DNA of 64,000 nt from positions 16,746,001 to 16,810,000 of the forward strand of contig NW_026947492.1 of NCBI RefSeq assembly GCF_034190915.1, read 5' to 3'. Below are positions 47,231 to 61,427 of the stretch, piece after piece. A model generated the notes under the pieces. It made no database searches, was not told where the DNA came from, and saw only the letters and a program-made list of their open reading frames with translations. Made by a program: the position numbers and the translations under genes. The stretch is from Cavia porcellus (Eukaryota; Chordata; Mammalia; Rodentia; Caviidae). The first letter of the stretch is position 1, and the number at the start of each line of letters is the position of its first letter.

Positions 47231-47619
47231 AAAGAATTATGATACTTTGGTATTGTTATAGCACACAATGAAATGTAAAACATAATTTTATGATTTTCAT
47301 CTTCTTTTCTCTAGTTCTCAGCCAGATTCTGATATTGGTCAGCCATGTAAGACATTTAGATCTCAGAAATATGAGGCACACAAATAAATATCATATACAG
47401 CTATTTATATTTACCTATATTTTCATTGTTATGAGTAATAATGTCTTCTTCCTGATTACAAAAGCCAAGAATAATTTGTTGCTCTATTTTGAAATCACAT
47501 AACTTTAAATAGAAAATATAAGGAATGTATAAAAAATATTACAACTAAGGGAAAAGTTAATGAAGTTAATGAAGTAGTAGATGAAAATAATAACAAAATT
47601 CTATTGTAAATCTACACAC

Positions 47620-49440
47620 TTGAAATTAGCAGTAAAACTCCATTTGGAATAGTATCCATAAAAGAATAAAAAGCTTACAAGTTAGTTAAAGAAAAGATAT
47701 GTTTAGCATTGTATATATGCTTGTTAAACAGCATTGAGTGGAATAAAATTCTTCATAAATTGGCAGTCATGTACATGTATGAAAATGTAGAATAGTGAGA
47801 AATTTTAATACTTCTGAAATTGATTTATAAATTCAGTGAAAACCTGTAAAAATATCAGCTATGTTATATGCAAATATTGACGGTCCAGTGACAAAAATAA
47901 ATGAAAACATAAGGAACCCTGTGTAATCCCAGCTGATCTGAAATAGAAGACTGGAATTACAGGATTCATACTTATTCTTTTGGAAATTTTCTATTGAGTT
48001 ATCTTGAGTAAGACATTGTCATAGTGAAACTCAGTGACAAAATATAAACTCACATGTGTAATGAACTAAAATGTCATATTTCAACTGGGAATAAATACTT
48101 TATTTTAACAAATGTTTCTGGGGAAATTAGCAAAGTAGAGATAAAAATTAATTTGAATCACATTCTCAGATCCTTCACTATAATTCACCCAAATAGATCA
48201 TAGAACTAAATGTGAGAGTCATTTTCTAATCATTTCAGTATAATGACACAAGACTGAGATACATGAGATCCCTTATTTGGAAAAGAAGTCTTAGAAAATA
48301 CAACAGAAGCAGAACATGTATTAGGAAATTGAATATGAAAATTGGAAAATTTAGTAAACAGTACGTAGATCTTGAAAACAAAATACACAGAAAAAGAAAA
48401 ATGATTTCAATGCTGTACCTGCAAAATAATTTATTGTTAGTATTCATTAAAAATAAACTTTTACAACCCAGAGATTAGAAGTACAGGGCCCAGGGATGTC
48501 ACACTGGAGCAGGAGGGCACCTGCCTGGGGAGTACATGTCCTCTACTCCGTTCTCAGAACCTAAAGAATTAAATAAATAAATAGATGAATGACCAATATT
48601 TTAAATGTTCAGAGACTCTGAATAAACACCGCTCCATTTAAACTATGTGAGTGGCTGCTAAGTATGTGACAACACCTGTATCAGCCTTGATGATTAAGGA
48701 AATTCAAAACAAAACCACAGTAAGAGAGCATTTTATGTCCTTCAGGGAGACTGTAATCAAACGATAAATGAGAGTAAGTATTGGCAAGAAGATGAAGAAA
48801 CTGTAGCCGTTATACAGTTTGTGCCTTTGTAAAATGATACAGACTGCGAGGATACAAACTGGTAGTCATCAGAATTTAAAAAATCAGAGTTAAGATGTGG
48901 TCCAGCAGTTTTACAGCTAATCAAAGAATAGAAGACGTGCATTCCCACAAAAATCGTACTTGCATATATAAAATGACATTGCTAAAAACAGCCACAAAGG
49001 AATCCATGTAATGCTCATCCAGTGGGGATGGAGAAGCAAAATGTGGAGTATCAAACAAGCAGAATTCTGCAATAAAATGAATACATTAATGAATTTTGCC
49101 ACAGCCTAAATGAACCGAAAATAGTTACGAGGAAAGAAACCACTCACAGGACCTGTCCATTATCAGAATTCACGTGTTTGATTCAGAATAGGCAAATTCA
49201 TAGAGTTAGAAACAAGCTGGGAATTGCCAGCAGCCATGGCAAGGACACACTGGATAGGACTGTTAAAGCTGTGGAGCTCTACATGGCTTGGTATGGACAA
49301 TGCAAGTTGAACACGGTTATGTTTGTACAACCCCATAAATTTACCATCCCCCTACTGATCTGTAAACTTGAAAGCACTGAATTGCATATCACTTACAATG
49401 CAGTAAAAATGTGCAATAAATGTTAAAACCACAAGAAAAT
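47620..49440 (+). repeat. Ancient L1 ORF2 and 3' region, sense
   Basis: The end is clear: 'cagaataggcaaattcatag', 'agttagaaacaagctgggaa' and 'gaaagcactgaattgcatat' match the ancient mammalian L1 3' region. The earlier part (47620-48250) has weaker ORF2 landmarks and resembles 57430-58100. A diverged ID-type SINE interrupts it at about 48485-48580. Confidence 0.7.
48485..48585 (+). repeat. Diverged ID-type SINE
   Basis: 'gggcccagggatgtcacact', 'gcacctgcctggggagtaca', then an (AAAT)n tail. It is inserted into the old L1. Confidence 0.65.
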
Positions 49441-49592
49441 AATAATAATACCAAATGCGCCACAAAACTTTCTATGAGAACATACTAATTCGTCTCCAGT
49501 TGGAAGCCTCGCTCCCCTATGTTTTACATGGTGGATTTCTGTGTCTTTATGACAAATGTGCTCATTAGAGTTTTATAAGAAATGTAGAGCCC

Positions 49593-49594
<2 letters not shown>

Positions 49595-49640
<46 letters not shown>
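49595..49640. repeat. (CA)n microsatellite
   Basis: About 23 uninterrupted CA units. Confidence 0.97.
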
Positions 49641-49644
<4 letters not shown>

Positions 49645-50009
49645 CAAACCATCACATTAACTCCTCCTCCTTCCACAGCCTGCCCTGTCTTTTCAATCCT
49701 GACAGCACCTTTGGGACTCTGACCCGTCTCATCTGAGCAGCTCCCCAGGAACTCCAAATGGCCCAATTCTTCCTTCCCTTGCTTCGTGTTCTGCTCTGAG
49801 AGCTACACCTGGATGCTTGAATGCCTTTGACCTTGTGTACATTTCCAGATAACTTGTTCTGAGTCAGTTTTCTGAGCTTCTTTTATTCAGGTCCATTTTA
49901 GAGATAAGTGAATCATAAGCAGAATTCCAAAACCTTTAGTGAAACTGAATATTATGTTTATTCTTTTCTTAACTCATTTATAACTCTATTAAAGCAGAAC
50001 GTAGTTTTT
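49641..50009. other. Intergenic, nothing recognised
   Basis: Slightly GC-richer in the first 150 bases; no gene. Confidence 0.4.
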
Positions 50010-50103
50010 TGAGTTTTGAAGCTTTTTTGGTACTGGAGTTCAAACTCCTGACCTCATGCTTACAAGGCAGATGCTTATGCTGCTGAGCTATATCCCTGAC
50101 CCA
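50010..50103 (-). repeat. ID-type SINE
   Basis: The plus strand reads 'tggtactggagttcaaactc', then 'tgctgctgagctatatccct', antisense to the tRNA-derived body. Confidence 0.85.
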
Positions 50104-52555
50104 AAAATCTTAAGAATATATTTGAAAGGTCTCTGAGGTCATTCAGTATAGAGATCCTTCCATAGAATTCTTGCTTTTTAAAATGTTTCAGTGCAGAGGG
50201 GCCAGGAAGTCAGAATAGACTGTGGGATAAATGTCACAGAAGGTGTCCTATGGGAACATAGTTATTATGATGTGGATGCACAATAGGGCCAGTGAAGGTT
50301 TCTAAAGACAAACAAAAAGAAGTTTTCCTTTTATCCTCATAATAATTATCACAAGATACAATCATTGCCCTGAAGAACCTTTGGTGTGCCCTCAGCTTTC
50401 ATTCATAATGGTTCCTGAGTTTGTCTTTTGTTTCTTCATTACGCAGGACATCTCCCTTAAAAGTTGGTGTCCTTAAGAACTTTCAAAGTGACATCCCATT
50501 GAAAAATACCAATTTCCATCTTCCCACATACATATTCATTATGTTCATATGTAGCAAATATTTAATTCTGCTTTATTGAGTAATGTACTACTTTTGCTTT
50601 CACATTAATTATAAATTCAATATAGAACAGATTTATGCACCTTTGATAGTAAGTCTCATTACAAGTATGTTTGATAAAATTGGAGACGTTCAAAGATAAG
50701 TTAACGTAGATTCAGACTAACTGAACAAAACCTCTGCACTGTGTGAGTTGAAGTGAGTAAAAATGAATTATTTGATATAATTTTATATTTCAAAGAAAAA
50801 GAGACAATAAAAGAACCTGTGCTTATTGGGGAATGTTCCCCTTAGACTGAGGGTGGGTAGAGACAGAAAATTATTCCTGTGCATTTATCAGCACAGGGGA
50901 AAAACTGAAGCTAAAGATTCCTAGTATTTTCAGTTATTGTCTGGGACTCAGACATACCGTCCTCCTTCCCAGGGAGATCAGATGGGATACTTTTCTTCTC
51001 CATTGCTTTGCCCATAAAAACAGAGACTTTAGGAAGTGAGAGCAAAAGTACCCTACGAATCACTAACCCAGTTCTCTGACACAGCTGGTGCCCAGTGTAG
51101 CTTGGCCGTCTGCAAATCTTGGTCAATAGCTAGTTTTATATGTTGGGTATGGACAATAAGGGTCTGATTAGGAATAAACAATTTTAATGACCTCCCAGGA
51201 GAATCTTGTCCCATAAGCATCAGTTCTGTGGAAAATGAACTCTTAGATTTTACCCATTTGGTTCTCAAGTGTTTGGTGTTGTGGCACATATTTAAATCCA
51301 CGTTCTTGTTTCATTATGAATTAAATGAACAACATGAAAGATATCATTAGAGTTCTTTTGAGTTTCATATCAAGACTTTAAAATATTCAAAATTTAAGGA
51401 ACATAAATGAATTGTATGAAGCAATTTATAAAAAGAAAACAAAAATACAAAAACAGCAAATGTTGTTTGTAATATTTAAAGTTTTTGTTTTCATTGACCT
51501 ATGCTATTCATATTAACATAATATGATACAGTCACAAAACAGTCCATTTTGAAATATTTTACTAAGAGACTGAGTAAAAGCAGCTTTCATTGAGGTTTCA
51601 AAATGAAATAATATAGGTGCAGCCAGAACTCAACCAAGGAATGCTTTAGAAGTTAATGAGAAATGGTTCAATTTTCCTCTAAAAATTAAGAGAAATGTTG
51701 GAAAAATAATTAAGGTATTATATTTCACAAATTGTTTAGATACGTTTAGAAGTAAGTTAACAGACAGTCGAAGCATGCATTATAGAAAGTAATTTCATAC
51801 TAGACTAATTCTGACTATAAATCTATTAAATGTATTTACTGAACATTTATCACATGTTATATAAATTTAAATAGTAATTGACAAATTTTCTTTAGCAAAC
51901 TTGCTTTGGAATATTTTACAGTTAGAAGTGAAGTTTAATGAGTGTGTTAGGTATTTTTGCTTTGTTTTGTTTTGTTTTTTTTTGCAAAATGCTTTACTTA
52001 CACACTGTAAGTTTTGAAGTGTGAACACATACTACCAGAATAATCCAGAAATGTCATGAAACACTTTACTCATCAATAACCAGTTACCCTGGAAACTAGA
52101 AACAAGATTGTCATGGAATGATTACTGTTTTCAACAATTCAATGAGTTTTAGAAGTGTTGCATCCTCGAGCTTTTATTTATTGTAAATATATATCAAAGA
52201 AGACATCATCAGAATAGACAGTGATGAACCTGGGATGGGTCTTATTAGAGCATGTACTGGTGAGAGATGAATTAGAATGAAAAATTTGTATTTGCTACTG
52301 GAAGATGAGACTGAATGGCGACAAAAGCCATTTCAGAATGAGAAAGAGTCAAAGACAATGGCAAAGCTATAGGAAAAAGCAAAGAATTTTTAGGGTACTA
52401 TGGGTTCTGCCCACCAGCAGGATATCCATTTTTCTGAGGTGTCTTAACATTTAATAATGTATCTCATATTTTCTCCTGCATTATCCACTTTATTTTAACT
52501 ACATTGAACACATTAGAGTCCTTGGATGCAATGCTAAACCAAATAAACAAAAGAA
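50104..52555. other. Duplicated flank, no gene
   Basis: 50190-50730 resembles 58590-59120 ('gggccagtgaaggtttct' against 'agggtcagtgaaggctgt'; 'aagataagttaacgtagatt' against 'agagataagttaatacagac'). It belongs to the tandem-duplication unit. 51300-52550 shows nothing. Confidence 0.5.
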
Positions 52556-53620
52556 TCATCCACATAAATATTGCAAAATATCTTGATGCTATAGCATACG
52601 AAGTTACACTCAAAAAATTCAAGGAAATAATTCAATGGCAACTTCTATTATGTTAGATTATCTGGTGGTGAAACACAATGATGCTTAAATTGTTCGGTTC
52701 TGACCTGCTTTCTTCTGTTACAATGTCCTTTTTTTAAAATCTCAATCTGCCCCCTTTTTAAAATTTAATCTATTTTCTCTCATTTTTTTAATGAAGGGAA
52801 AACTAAATTAAAAATAGCTGGCAATATTATAGTAACTTTTATCCCTATGAACCTGATTTGAACCCCAGTATTGATCTCTCCATCTTGTTCTGTCTGATTA
52901 TTCTATATTCTATTTTGTTTGATAGTATCGTTTGAGGGTATAGGCAACCACTTTGAAGGCAATAAGATGTACTATGGTGTCCATTATGATTTGACTATTA
53001 TCTTTTTTTGAAATCCTGTAAGGTCTCCAGAGTAGGTTTTATTGGTCTTGATCTGTCCTGTTTTGATCAATTCTATTATACTTGATGATATAGGCAACTC
53101 AATTTAAAAATAGCAAGAGGCACAGTGATAACCGCTTTTGATCACCCGGTATTCTATTTTTGCATCATGTACTATGCCCACCCTTCTGTTCTGACTGACT
53201 CTGTTTTGCTTAGTCACATTTGGTTTTATTCTCTTTAAAAACATAATAAGAATTATGGGAGTAATAAAACCCAAAAAGTGTAATTGTTATTGTAAAAAAG
53301 AGACGAAAGGAAGGTGGACTAAGGTATATAACCACAGGTATGTTTGAGTGTGTAGGATGGAAAACCATATTACTGAGCTTTTGTTGGATTGTTGAAAGGA
53401 ACTGTCTCCAATATCACTGTATGAATGTCTACTTTATATGCTTTAATTTGGACAACGGTTTCTAGGAAGACAATATGTAACATATTAACTAGTGATTTCT
53501 TACTGTATCTTTTTTCTTGAAATTCTGTATTACTTGTACCCTTTTACTGCTTTGTTTTTTATGTCCTTTCTTTTTTCTCTTTAAATAAAGAATATCCCAA
53601 AATATGTAATTGGTACTTTA
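52556..53620 (+). repeat. LINE-1 3' UTR, lineage-specific family
   Basis: A 5'-truncated copy of the same L1 tail as at 2.7-3.8 kb ('gaaacactatgttgct'-like start, 'ggcaaccactttgaaggcaa', 'gctttaatttggacaacggt'), ending in an A-rich stretch near 53600. Confidence 0.85.
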
Positions 53621-56311
53621 AATTTAATTTGAAAAATATTTAAAAATATAAATATCAAAAAATTCTTAACAAATCATTAATTCTTTTTGTCATTCAATTT
53701 GATACTCAATTATAAAAAGTTTTTATGTCTTATATTAACTCCAAACCATGTGAATCTTCACAGCATTTCTAAATCCCACTTGCAATCTGGTTGGTCTGTG
53801 TGACTAGGTTCTTACCAAAGGGACAGAGGTGGCAGTGAGGTGCATCACCACTACGCCCTGTCCTTTCTCCTTCTATATATTTCAAGTTAATTGTGAAACA
53901 AAGGAAATCTGGAGTGATCCTTGAATAGTAAACATGAAAGTCTACATAAAGACAATGTAAAAGGAACATATTTCTATGATGAACCACAGAGCTATCCCCA
54001 AGTGATCTTCTGGTTAGGTCAACATGCTGTGTGGGTGTCTGTGCAAGTGAGTGCACACCTGCACACTCATGTGAGTGCTACACACAAAGAAACATAACCA
54101 TAACTGCTACAGAAGGAAATAACTATTTTTGGCTAAATTTATCTCTTGAGACATCTTGATAGTCTCTAATAGCACTAATTATAAAGAAAAAAGCAATTTT
54201 GTTTTGGAAATTATTATAGTGTATTAACTGAGATGAAAGCAGTGTATTGGAAGAAATTACTCAAGTCAGAAAGAGTTTTTAGAATTATAATGTAGGTATT
54301 CTCTCATGTTCTTTTCAATTATTAATAGTTTTTATAAAATAAGTTCTTCTACAAACTTAGGTAAGATGTTCTATATATAAATTGTAATTTTCTTCTTTCT
54401 ATCAGCTTTCCTTCTCCTGATAGATCTCAGTATCTGGTTAAGAACCGAGTGTCTATGTGAATATTCTAACAATTTTTCTTCCACAAATCTCAAAATGATT
54501 AGAGACATTTCAGACATTTCTTGTTTTATAACTTTTTTATTGTTTTAATGCCTATATATGTTTTGAAATTTAACAAAATTCATAAATAATAATTTATGTG
54601 TCTTCCCAGTAACCTGAATAAATTTTGTGCATGTTGTTTAGTACCTAAAGTAATAAACACAGGGAATATATACACACAAACTTTGCGAAACAGATTCAAA
54701 CAATATAATTTCTTTACTCAATTTTACATGTGTTACAAGTTTACACACACCTAAATATGCATCACATAAATAGCTGCTAATAAAGAGATACATATAAATA
54801 TATGGAATTTTTGTAGACTAACAAAATGCTATGCAAAGATAAGAAACTGCAACATAGTAAAGATTTCTGCTTGTTTTGAAAGAAACAGTAAGTCCCATCT
54901 CTCACTAATAATTTTTTTTTATATCATGGAGTAAAGGCAACCTTAATTTTAGGTGTTCATGTGACTTATTTGAAGGCAAACTAAGGATAAACCAAGCATA
55001 TTTTACACCTTTTCCATGAGCCAAGGGATTTCACCAATGCACCTGCACCAGGTGAGGTGCTCACACTTTTTTAAAGAAGCATGAATATCTCTGTGCTTTG
55101 CATATGGACATGCTGTAGCAGAGGGAGGTGGGAATAATTAGATGCTACTTGCAGATTTCCAGGTAGTCTCAAGCCAACTCTTTGTGAAGGTTTATAAATT
55201 AGAAGCATCGAACAAAATATAATCACGACATGCCATCTAGATGTGGTCCTAAATCAAGTGGATTTATCTGGTGTCCAACAGGCTGTTACTTGGGAGACAT
55301 AAGAAAAGTTGTTGCAAAATTAAGGTGTGAGAACTGCTGAGATTTGCTCTTGAGAACAGTTGTCTCCCAGGATCTCTGCCTGGAGTTTTCAGTTGTAGTC
55401 TCCAAGAGGACACACAGGATCTCAGATTTGGGAAAAAAATGAAATTTACTTGTTAAAAGTCTGCTTTGCATCCCATAGGGGGGGAAAAAACAAAAAACAA
55501 AACTTGTTTTTCAAGTAGAATGTGAGTCTCATGTAGCAAAAGCATTTGTCATTAGTCAGTAAAAAAAAAAAATAAATTTTACATGTGAAGGAAGAACTCA
55601 CATGAATGGAATAGTAATTGAATATCAGTTGCAAATCAGAGATACTATATGTGGGTGGGACTTTTTACAAAAGCCATATGTCCAAGGAATATGAAAAAGG
55701 AGGTTAAAATGGTCAGGAATTTAGGAACTGTGGCATGATTCCAAGACTTGCTGTAAAAGAATGTTCCTAACATTCAAATATCTGCTTATTATTGTCAAAG
55801 TTTTTAAATATGTTTCTGTCTCCTTGGGGATAGGAGACAGCGTCTTATGCATCCATATTATATGAACACAGTCCTACATATGTCATAGCACTGGGAATTA
55901 TGTTTTGTGTATTCTAGTTGGTAAAAGTTATTTGTTTTGAGATGACATTTTCAAAAATGCTTGCTAATAAAATTGGTGTAGATGGGTGGGTACATACACT
56001 ATTGAAATTAGAATATAAAGCAAGTTTACTTATTTACTGAATTCATACAAGTACTATAAACAGAAGACACATATTCCATACATATAAAGCATAATCAATC
56101 ACCTGGAGCAATGTGAAATTTATAAAATTAAGGTAATCTGGGTAGAAGGATTCTAGGCCACCCTACAGAACTGCCACCGTATGAGACCCTGACTCTACCA
56201 ACCTAGCCTTATAAATGGTAGTTTTAGTCCAAGTAATTAAGTTCTAGCAAAAACACATGACTTGTGGACATATATTGTTGTTTCTGGATTTATTTCTTTA
56301 TCTGGATTATA
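53621..56311. other. Duplicated flank of the 56.3 kb OR pseudogene
   Basis: 53740-54060 and 55550-55980 resemble 43160-43480 and 45110-45540. No gene or younger repeat is seen. Confidence 0.45.
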
Positions 56312-57075
56312 TCATAGGATATTTGTTTTTTCAATAATCATATTTAGGGCAACTTTAACATTTTTATTCTGCAGGTAGTAGCTCAGGGGATTCAGCATGG
56401 GGACAATAATGGTGTAAAACCCAGAGGACGCACTCCCTTAGTCCACAGAGCTGAATGACAAGGACTGCAGGAATGTGAATGTGACCGAACCAATGTAGAG
56501 AGAACCTGCAGATAAGCAAGGGCTGCAGGGGCTGAAGGCTCTGGACCTGCCTGCAGTGGGGCAAATGTGGAAACTGCTGGCTGTGGTGTAAATGTAGGAG
56601 CTAAGCACAGTCAGAGTTGCAAGAGGAATATAAAATGTATTGAAGCACAGAACCCACTGTCTCATTGTAGTACTGGAACAGGAGAGCTCAAGTAGTAGGA
56701 GAAGGTCACAGAAGAAATGGTTTATTACATTTGCCTTGCAGAACAGCAGTCTCAGCATGCAGACTGTGTGAGCCGTGGCATCAACCAAAGCCGCACTGTA
56801 TACCCCAGCTACCATCCAGCAGCAGACTTGGTGACATGGTAAAGTGGATGGCACAATAGAAGTCATAGGCCGTTACAGCCAACATACATTCTGGGTAGGA
56901 GATGACATTTTTCTCCACCAAAAAGTTACCCAGAATTTTACAGTAATGACAGTGGAATGGCAGAGGTCAGTGCAGGACACACTGCTGAGGAGATAGTACA
57001 TGGAGGTGTGAAAGGCAAAACTGAGTCTGATCAGGGTGATCATGCCCACAGTGATCTCAACTCCCTTGGAGACAA
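56312..57075 (-). pseudogene. OR8-like: Olfactory receptor pseudogene, OR8-like
   Basis: OR homology runs from the TM1 end (GMITLIRLS) to a C-terminal [14 protein letters not shown] with a stop at 56312-56314. Lesions: the N-terminus and ATG are missing; the PKM block after VIT is shifted out of frame; about 16 codons of TM3 (TQLYFF... in relatives) are deleted, so ECM joins directly to LAVTAYD; part of ICL2 is deleted; and a frameshift follows SFSSVD near 56438. The middle, from QVCCWMVAGVYS through ANVINHFFCDL to TAGRSRAF, is well preserved. It is closest to the 46.3 and 60.5 kb copies (shared CCWMVAGVY and TAHTVCMLR). Non-functional. Confidence 0.92.
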
Positions 57076-57429
57076 TTTTTTTTTTTTTTAGTTAAGGCAG
57101 CATCTACAACACACACAGACATACACATACGCTCGTCACACATTATGGTGAAAGACAAAAGATTTTCTGCTATAATACTAAATAATAAAGTTGCCCCCCC
57201 CCCTTTATTTTCATTCCACAGTGTATCAGGGGACCTGTATAGAAAAATCATTCAAGAAAACTAAAGATGTCCACATTTGAAAGCAAGAATTCATTATTTT
57301 TCTGTTCTATTTAAATGACATAATTTTACATAGAACAAATCTGTACAGAATTTTTGCCAAAAGACTAGTGGAACTTAAATTAAGTACCATGATAAACTCT
57401 AAGGTTGGAAATAAAATCCATTGTTTGTT
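57076..57429. other. 5' flank of the OR pseudogene
   Basis: Contains a T-run near 57080 and an 11-base C-run at 57194-57204; otherwise nothing. Confidence 0.4.
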
Positions 57430-58480
57430 TATATACTTATAATAAATAATTTAAAAATCCATTACAAATAGCACGAAATGGTGAGAAACTTTGGAGTAAA
57501 TTTAAAATGGAAATGAAAGCTGTCCCACAGATAATTGCAAAACATTTGAACAGTGTTAAAGTCTTTTGCACTTGGAAAGGTATCCCTTCACACATCAAAA
57601 GAATCAACACAGGTAAAATGCAAATATTTTCCAAATTGACTAAAAATTCTGTATAATATCTATTAAAACCTCCACTCTGATATATTTGACAGGATGATCA
57701 TAAAATCTCTACTAAAAGACAAGGATGCTAAAGTAATCAAAGAAAACTTTTAAAAGCAATATCAAGCATGAGGTCACATTTTCTTATCTATATATTTTCT
57801 ATAAATTTAGCCTGAACAAGACAGCATGAGATCATTATAAGTATACACTCACTGATCAGTGGAGTAGGAATGACTGCTAGGAAATAACTCAGATCTATGT
57901 CAAATTCAATTGTTAAGAAAATTTAATGAGAAAATAATAATTTTCTCAACAAATGGTGTGAGAGGGAAAACTAAGTAAGTATAGCTATAAGAATTAATTT
58001 AGAACTCTTCCTTACACCATTCCCAGTAATTTACTCAAAAAGGGTCATATAAATAAAATAAAGATTTAACACTCTGGAAGCATCAGGAAAAACTGTAAAA
58101 CTCAGTTTGCATACTCTTGAATGTGATAGTACTTTCTTAGATGAAATACACAAAGAGGAAGCTAAAATTAGAAAAAAATAGTGAACTGCATCATGAAAAA
58201 ACTGTAAAATTGTGTTTTAAGTATCCTCCTTCCAGAACCTAAAAAAAACAATTCAAATTTTAATTTACCTCTTCAGAATGCACTTTAAAATTTCTTACAG
58301 TTTAGCTGTTTAAAACACAAACACCTAAGTTTAAAAGTGGCCCAGGATGTTAATAACTATTCTAATATATCAGATATGCATATTATCAATAATGAATGAA
58401 AGTATTTTCATCAAGGATCTACTTTCAGGGTGTGCAAGTATCATCCTTAAGAAAAAAAAATAAATCCATAAAAGATATTG
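57430..58480 (+). repeat. Ancient L1 ORF2 fragment, sense
   Basis: 'cattacaaatagcacgaaat', 'ttttctcaacaaatggtgtg' and 'ttactcaaaaagggtcatat' are ORF2 landmarks. It resembles 47620-48250 and has the same position relative to its OR, so it was probably copied with it. Confidence 0.65.
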
Positions 58481-60509
58481 AATTAAAACAAATTTAGCAG
58501 TGACATAATAAGTGGCATGTTTAATCAAGGGGTTCAAAATAAGAAATTAACAATGTCAAACCCATAATCCTTAGAATTTCAAACCCGGAAGGGGCCATGG
58601 AAGTAGGGTAGACAATGAGACAAACAGGCAGGTCCTATAGGAGCAACGCTCTTATGATGCTTGTGCAGAATGAGGGTCAGTGAAGGCTGTGCAAGAGAAA
58701 GTTTTCAACATTATGGGACAATAAGGATCATTAGACACAGCTGTTCCACAATAGCACATTTGGTATATACTGAATTTTAACTCATGGTACTCCTGTAGTT
58801 TCTACTGTCTCATATTAGGTTCTCCCGCAAAATCTTATGTACTGAAATGTTTCTAGTTAAGATCTCTGATGGAGGAATTCAGGTTATCAGGAACATTTTC
58901 TCTCTGCACACAGACATGTTCCTTATGATCACATGTGGCACACAGCTGGATTGGTGTGATGTGTGTCACTTACTAGCTTTTCTCCCACTCTGATTTGTGA
59001 ACTCAAAGCAGTGCTGGCACAGCGTTCTGCACAGTGCAAGTCTCAACAAAGCATTTGACAGAATTGTTGGAAGAAGTTTAGAGATAAGTTAATACAGACT
59101 CAAAGTGGCTTATTAAAGCCCTTACCACCTTGGTAAGCTTAAAAATAGAGAAGTGTTTGTTATAATTCCATGCTTGGAAGACCAAGCATGATAATGTAAT
59201 CTGTCCTCCTCAGGAAATGTGGCACTCAGAATGAAGACCTGGAGGGAGAGGTCAGCTGCCATCTGCATCTCTGCTAACGCTGTGAAAGAAATGCCAGAAG
59301 AGAATCTGGAATTTTAAAAGTCAAAGTGGGATCCAGACTTACTGTTTATGATTCCCAGAGAGTTCAGCATTTTAGACTTTTCTTCTTTGATCTGAAAGAA
59401 AAAATAATTTTGACAATGTCAGGTGATGAGAACCCACAAGTATATTTTGAGTCACTAATTCTGACATCATTTGTCTGATCTTTCTACAGTTAGCAGCTTT
59501 CTTGAGAATAAATTAAATCAAAATCTGGGGATATTTTTCTAGGTCCTGTGTTCTGCTCCATCATTCTACAGGCATTATTTTGTGCTAATATCTGAGGCTT
59601 ATTTACTATGGTTTGGTTGAATGTGTTGAAATCTGACACTCTGAGGCTTCCAACACTGTTTATCTTGGAAAACAGATGTGATAGAATCATTCCACAGATA
59701 GAGAGGAAATAATGACATCTAGATGTAATTAAATATTTACCTAATACAGCCCCAGGTCTTTACTCTAGTTAGTGTCTTAAAATATACTGGGATTCCTACG
59801 TTGGTAGGAACTGTATTATTTTGTGTCATAGGATCACATATTACCTAATATTGCTTTACACATTCAGAGAGGGGTTTTATTTTATATATTCAAAAGGGAA
59901 AGATTATTTCTTTTACAAATTACTACTTCAGAAATGTTAGGAAATGTACTTGTATAAAACCTAGCACCATAAAAATTGACAAGATAAGATGTTATGGAAA
60001 GATATTTATTTAATAAGTAAAGATATTGTATTGCATTAAAAGAGGCATGTTCAAGAACTATAAAACATAATCAGTTATGTGGAGGAATTTAAAGGACTTA
60101 AATTTGTAGTTAGATATTAATAAATAAAAATAAACAGAAAAGATATATAAAACATAGAAAGTGCTATATACTCCATTTTTAAATATTTTTCCAAAATCAT
60201 TATAGTTATATGATTGGAATGGATTATAATTGCTTAAAACATGAAAGAAATAAAAAAATAATAGTAAAAAATACCATGTAGAGGTAACTGAAATAATTTT
60301 GGACAGAAAAATTGTGGAACATCTCACAACTGTCCTTTCCACATGTGCATAAGCCTCTCAATCCAGTCTTACATATTTGTACCATCACAAGTTTTGCACA
60401 AGTGAGTAACAGAAGGAAACTTATGACTTGTTGACATATAGTGTCATCTCCTTGTTACCTAACCAAAATTTTAGAAAATATGAATATTTACCAAAGCAAA
60501 AATTGTTTA
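58481..60509. other. Intergenic, 3' side of the 60.5 kb OR
   Basis: 58590-59120 is the paired copy of 50190-50730. The remainder shows nothing I can name. Confidence 0.4.
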
Positions 60510-61422
60510 TCACAACTTGATTTTTACAAAGAATTTCTTTGAGGCACCTTTTACATCCTTATTCCTCAGGCTGTAGATCAGGGGGTTCAGCATAGGCATA
60601 AGAGTAGCATAAAACACAGAGGACAGCTTTGCTTGGTCCATGGAGCTCACTGATGAGGGCTGCAAGTACATGAATGCAGCAGAACCAAAGAACACAGCTA
60701 CTGCTGAGATGTGAGAGCTGCAGGTGCTGAAGCTTTGGACCTGCCTGAGGTGAAGCGAATGCAAAGGATGCTGGCGATGATGAAGATGTAGGAACTGAGA
60801 ATGGTCAAGGCTGGGAGAAGAATGTTGAAAGCACTTAAACACAGAACCACTATCTCATTGATCAAAGTGCTGGAGCAGGAGAGCTCCAATAGCGGGAAAA
60901 GGTCACAGAAGTAATGGTTTATCACTTCATCCTTGCAGAAAACCACTCTCAACATGCAGACTGTGTGCGCTGTGGCACCAACCAAACCAATGGTGTACAC
61001 TCCAGCTACCATCCAACAGCAGATTCCAGAAGACATGGTGACATTGTAAAACAAAGGGCTACAAATGGCAACATAGCAGTCATATGCCATTGCAGCCACT
61101 CTGAGATAGCAAACACAAGGAAGATGAAGAGTTGTGCCATGCACTCAGGGTAGGAGATGATGTTCTACTCTGTCACAAAGTTGACCACCATTTTGGGGGT
61201 AATGACAGTGGAATGGCAGAGGTCAATGAAGGACAGACTGCTGAGGAGATAGTACATGGGAGTGTGCAGGGGAGAACTGAGCCCACTCATGCCCAGGTTC
61301 CCCACCACTGTGATCACATAGATTCCTAAGAAGAGAAGGAAGAGGAAAATCTGGAGCTCTGGTTTTTCTGATAACCCAGAAAGAATAAACTCAGTCATTA
61401 TAGAAAGATTTCCTTCTGCCAT
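60510..61422 (-). pseudogene. OR8-like: Olfactory receptor pseudogene, OR8-like, full length
   Basis: All parts from [12 protein letters not shown] to VKIKL and a stop at 60510-60512 are present, but the frame is broken. A 9-bp in-frame deletion in TM1 removes three codons after GNLGM. A TAG follows NFVTE (at about 61168), where Lys is usual. About 10 bp are missing in TM3 ('aacatgtgac' of relatives, near 61096), shifting the frame. One base is lost before KAFSTC (near 60731). Preserved blocks include MAYDCYVAIC (DRY to DCY), [46 protein letters not shown] and [12 protein letters not shown]. With four or more lesions it is non-functional. Confidence 0.94.
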
Positions 61423-61427
61423 TTACT

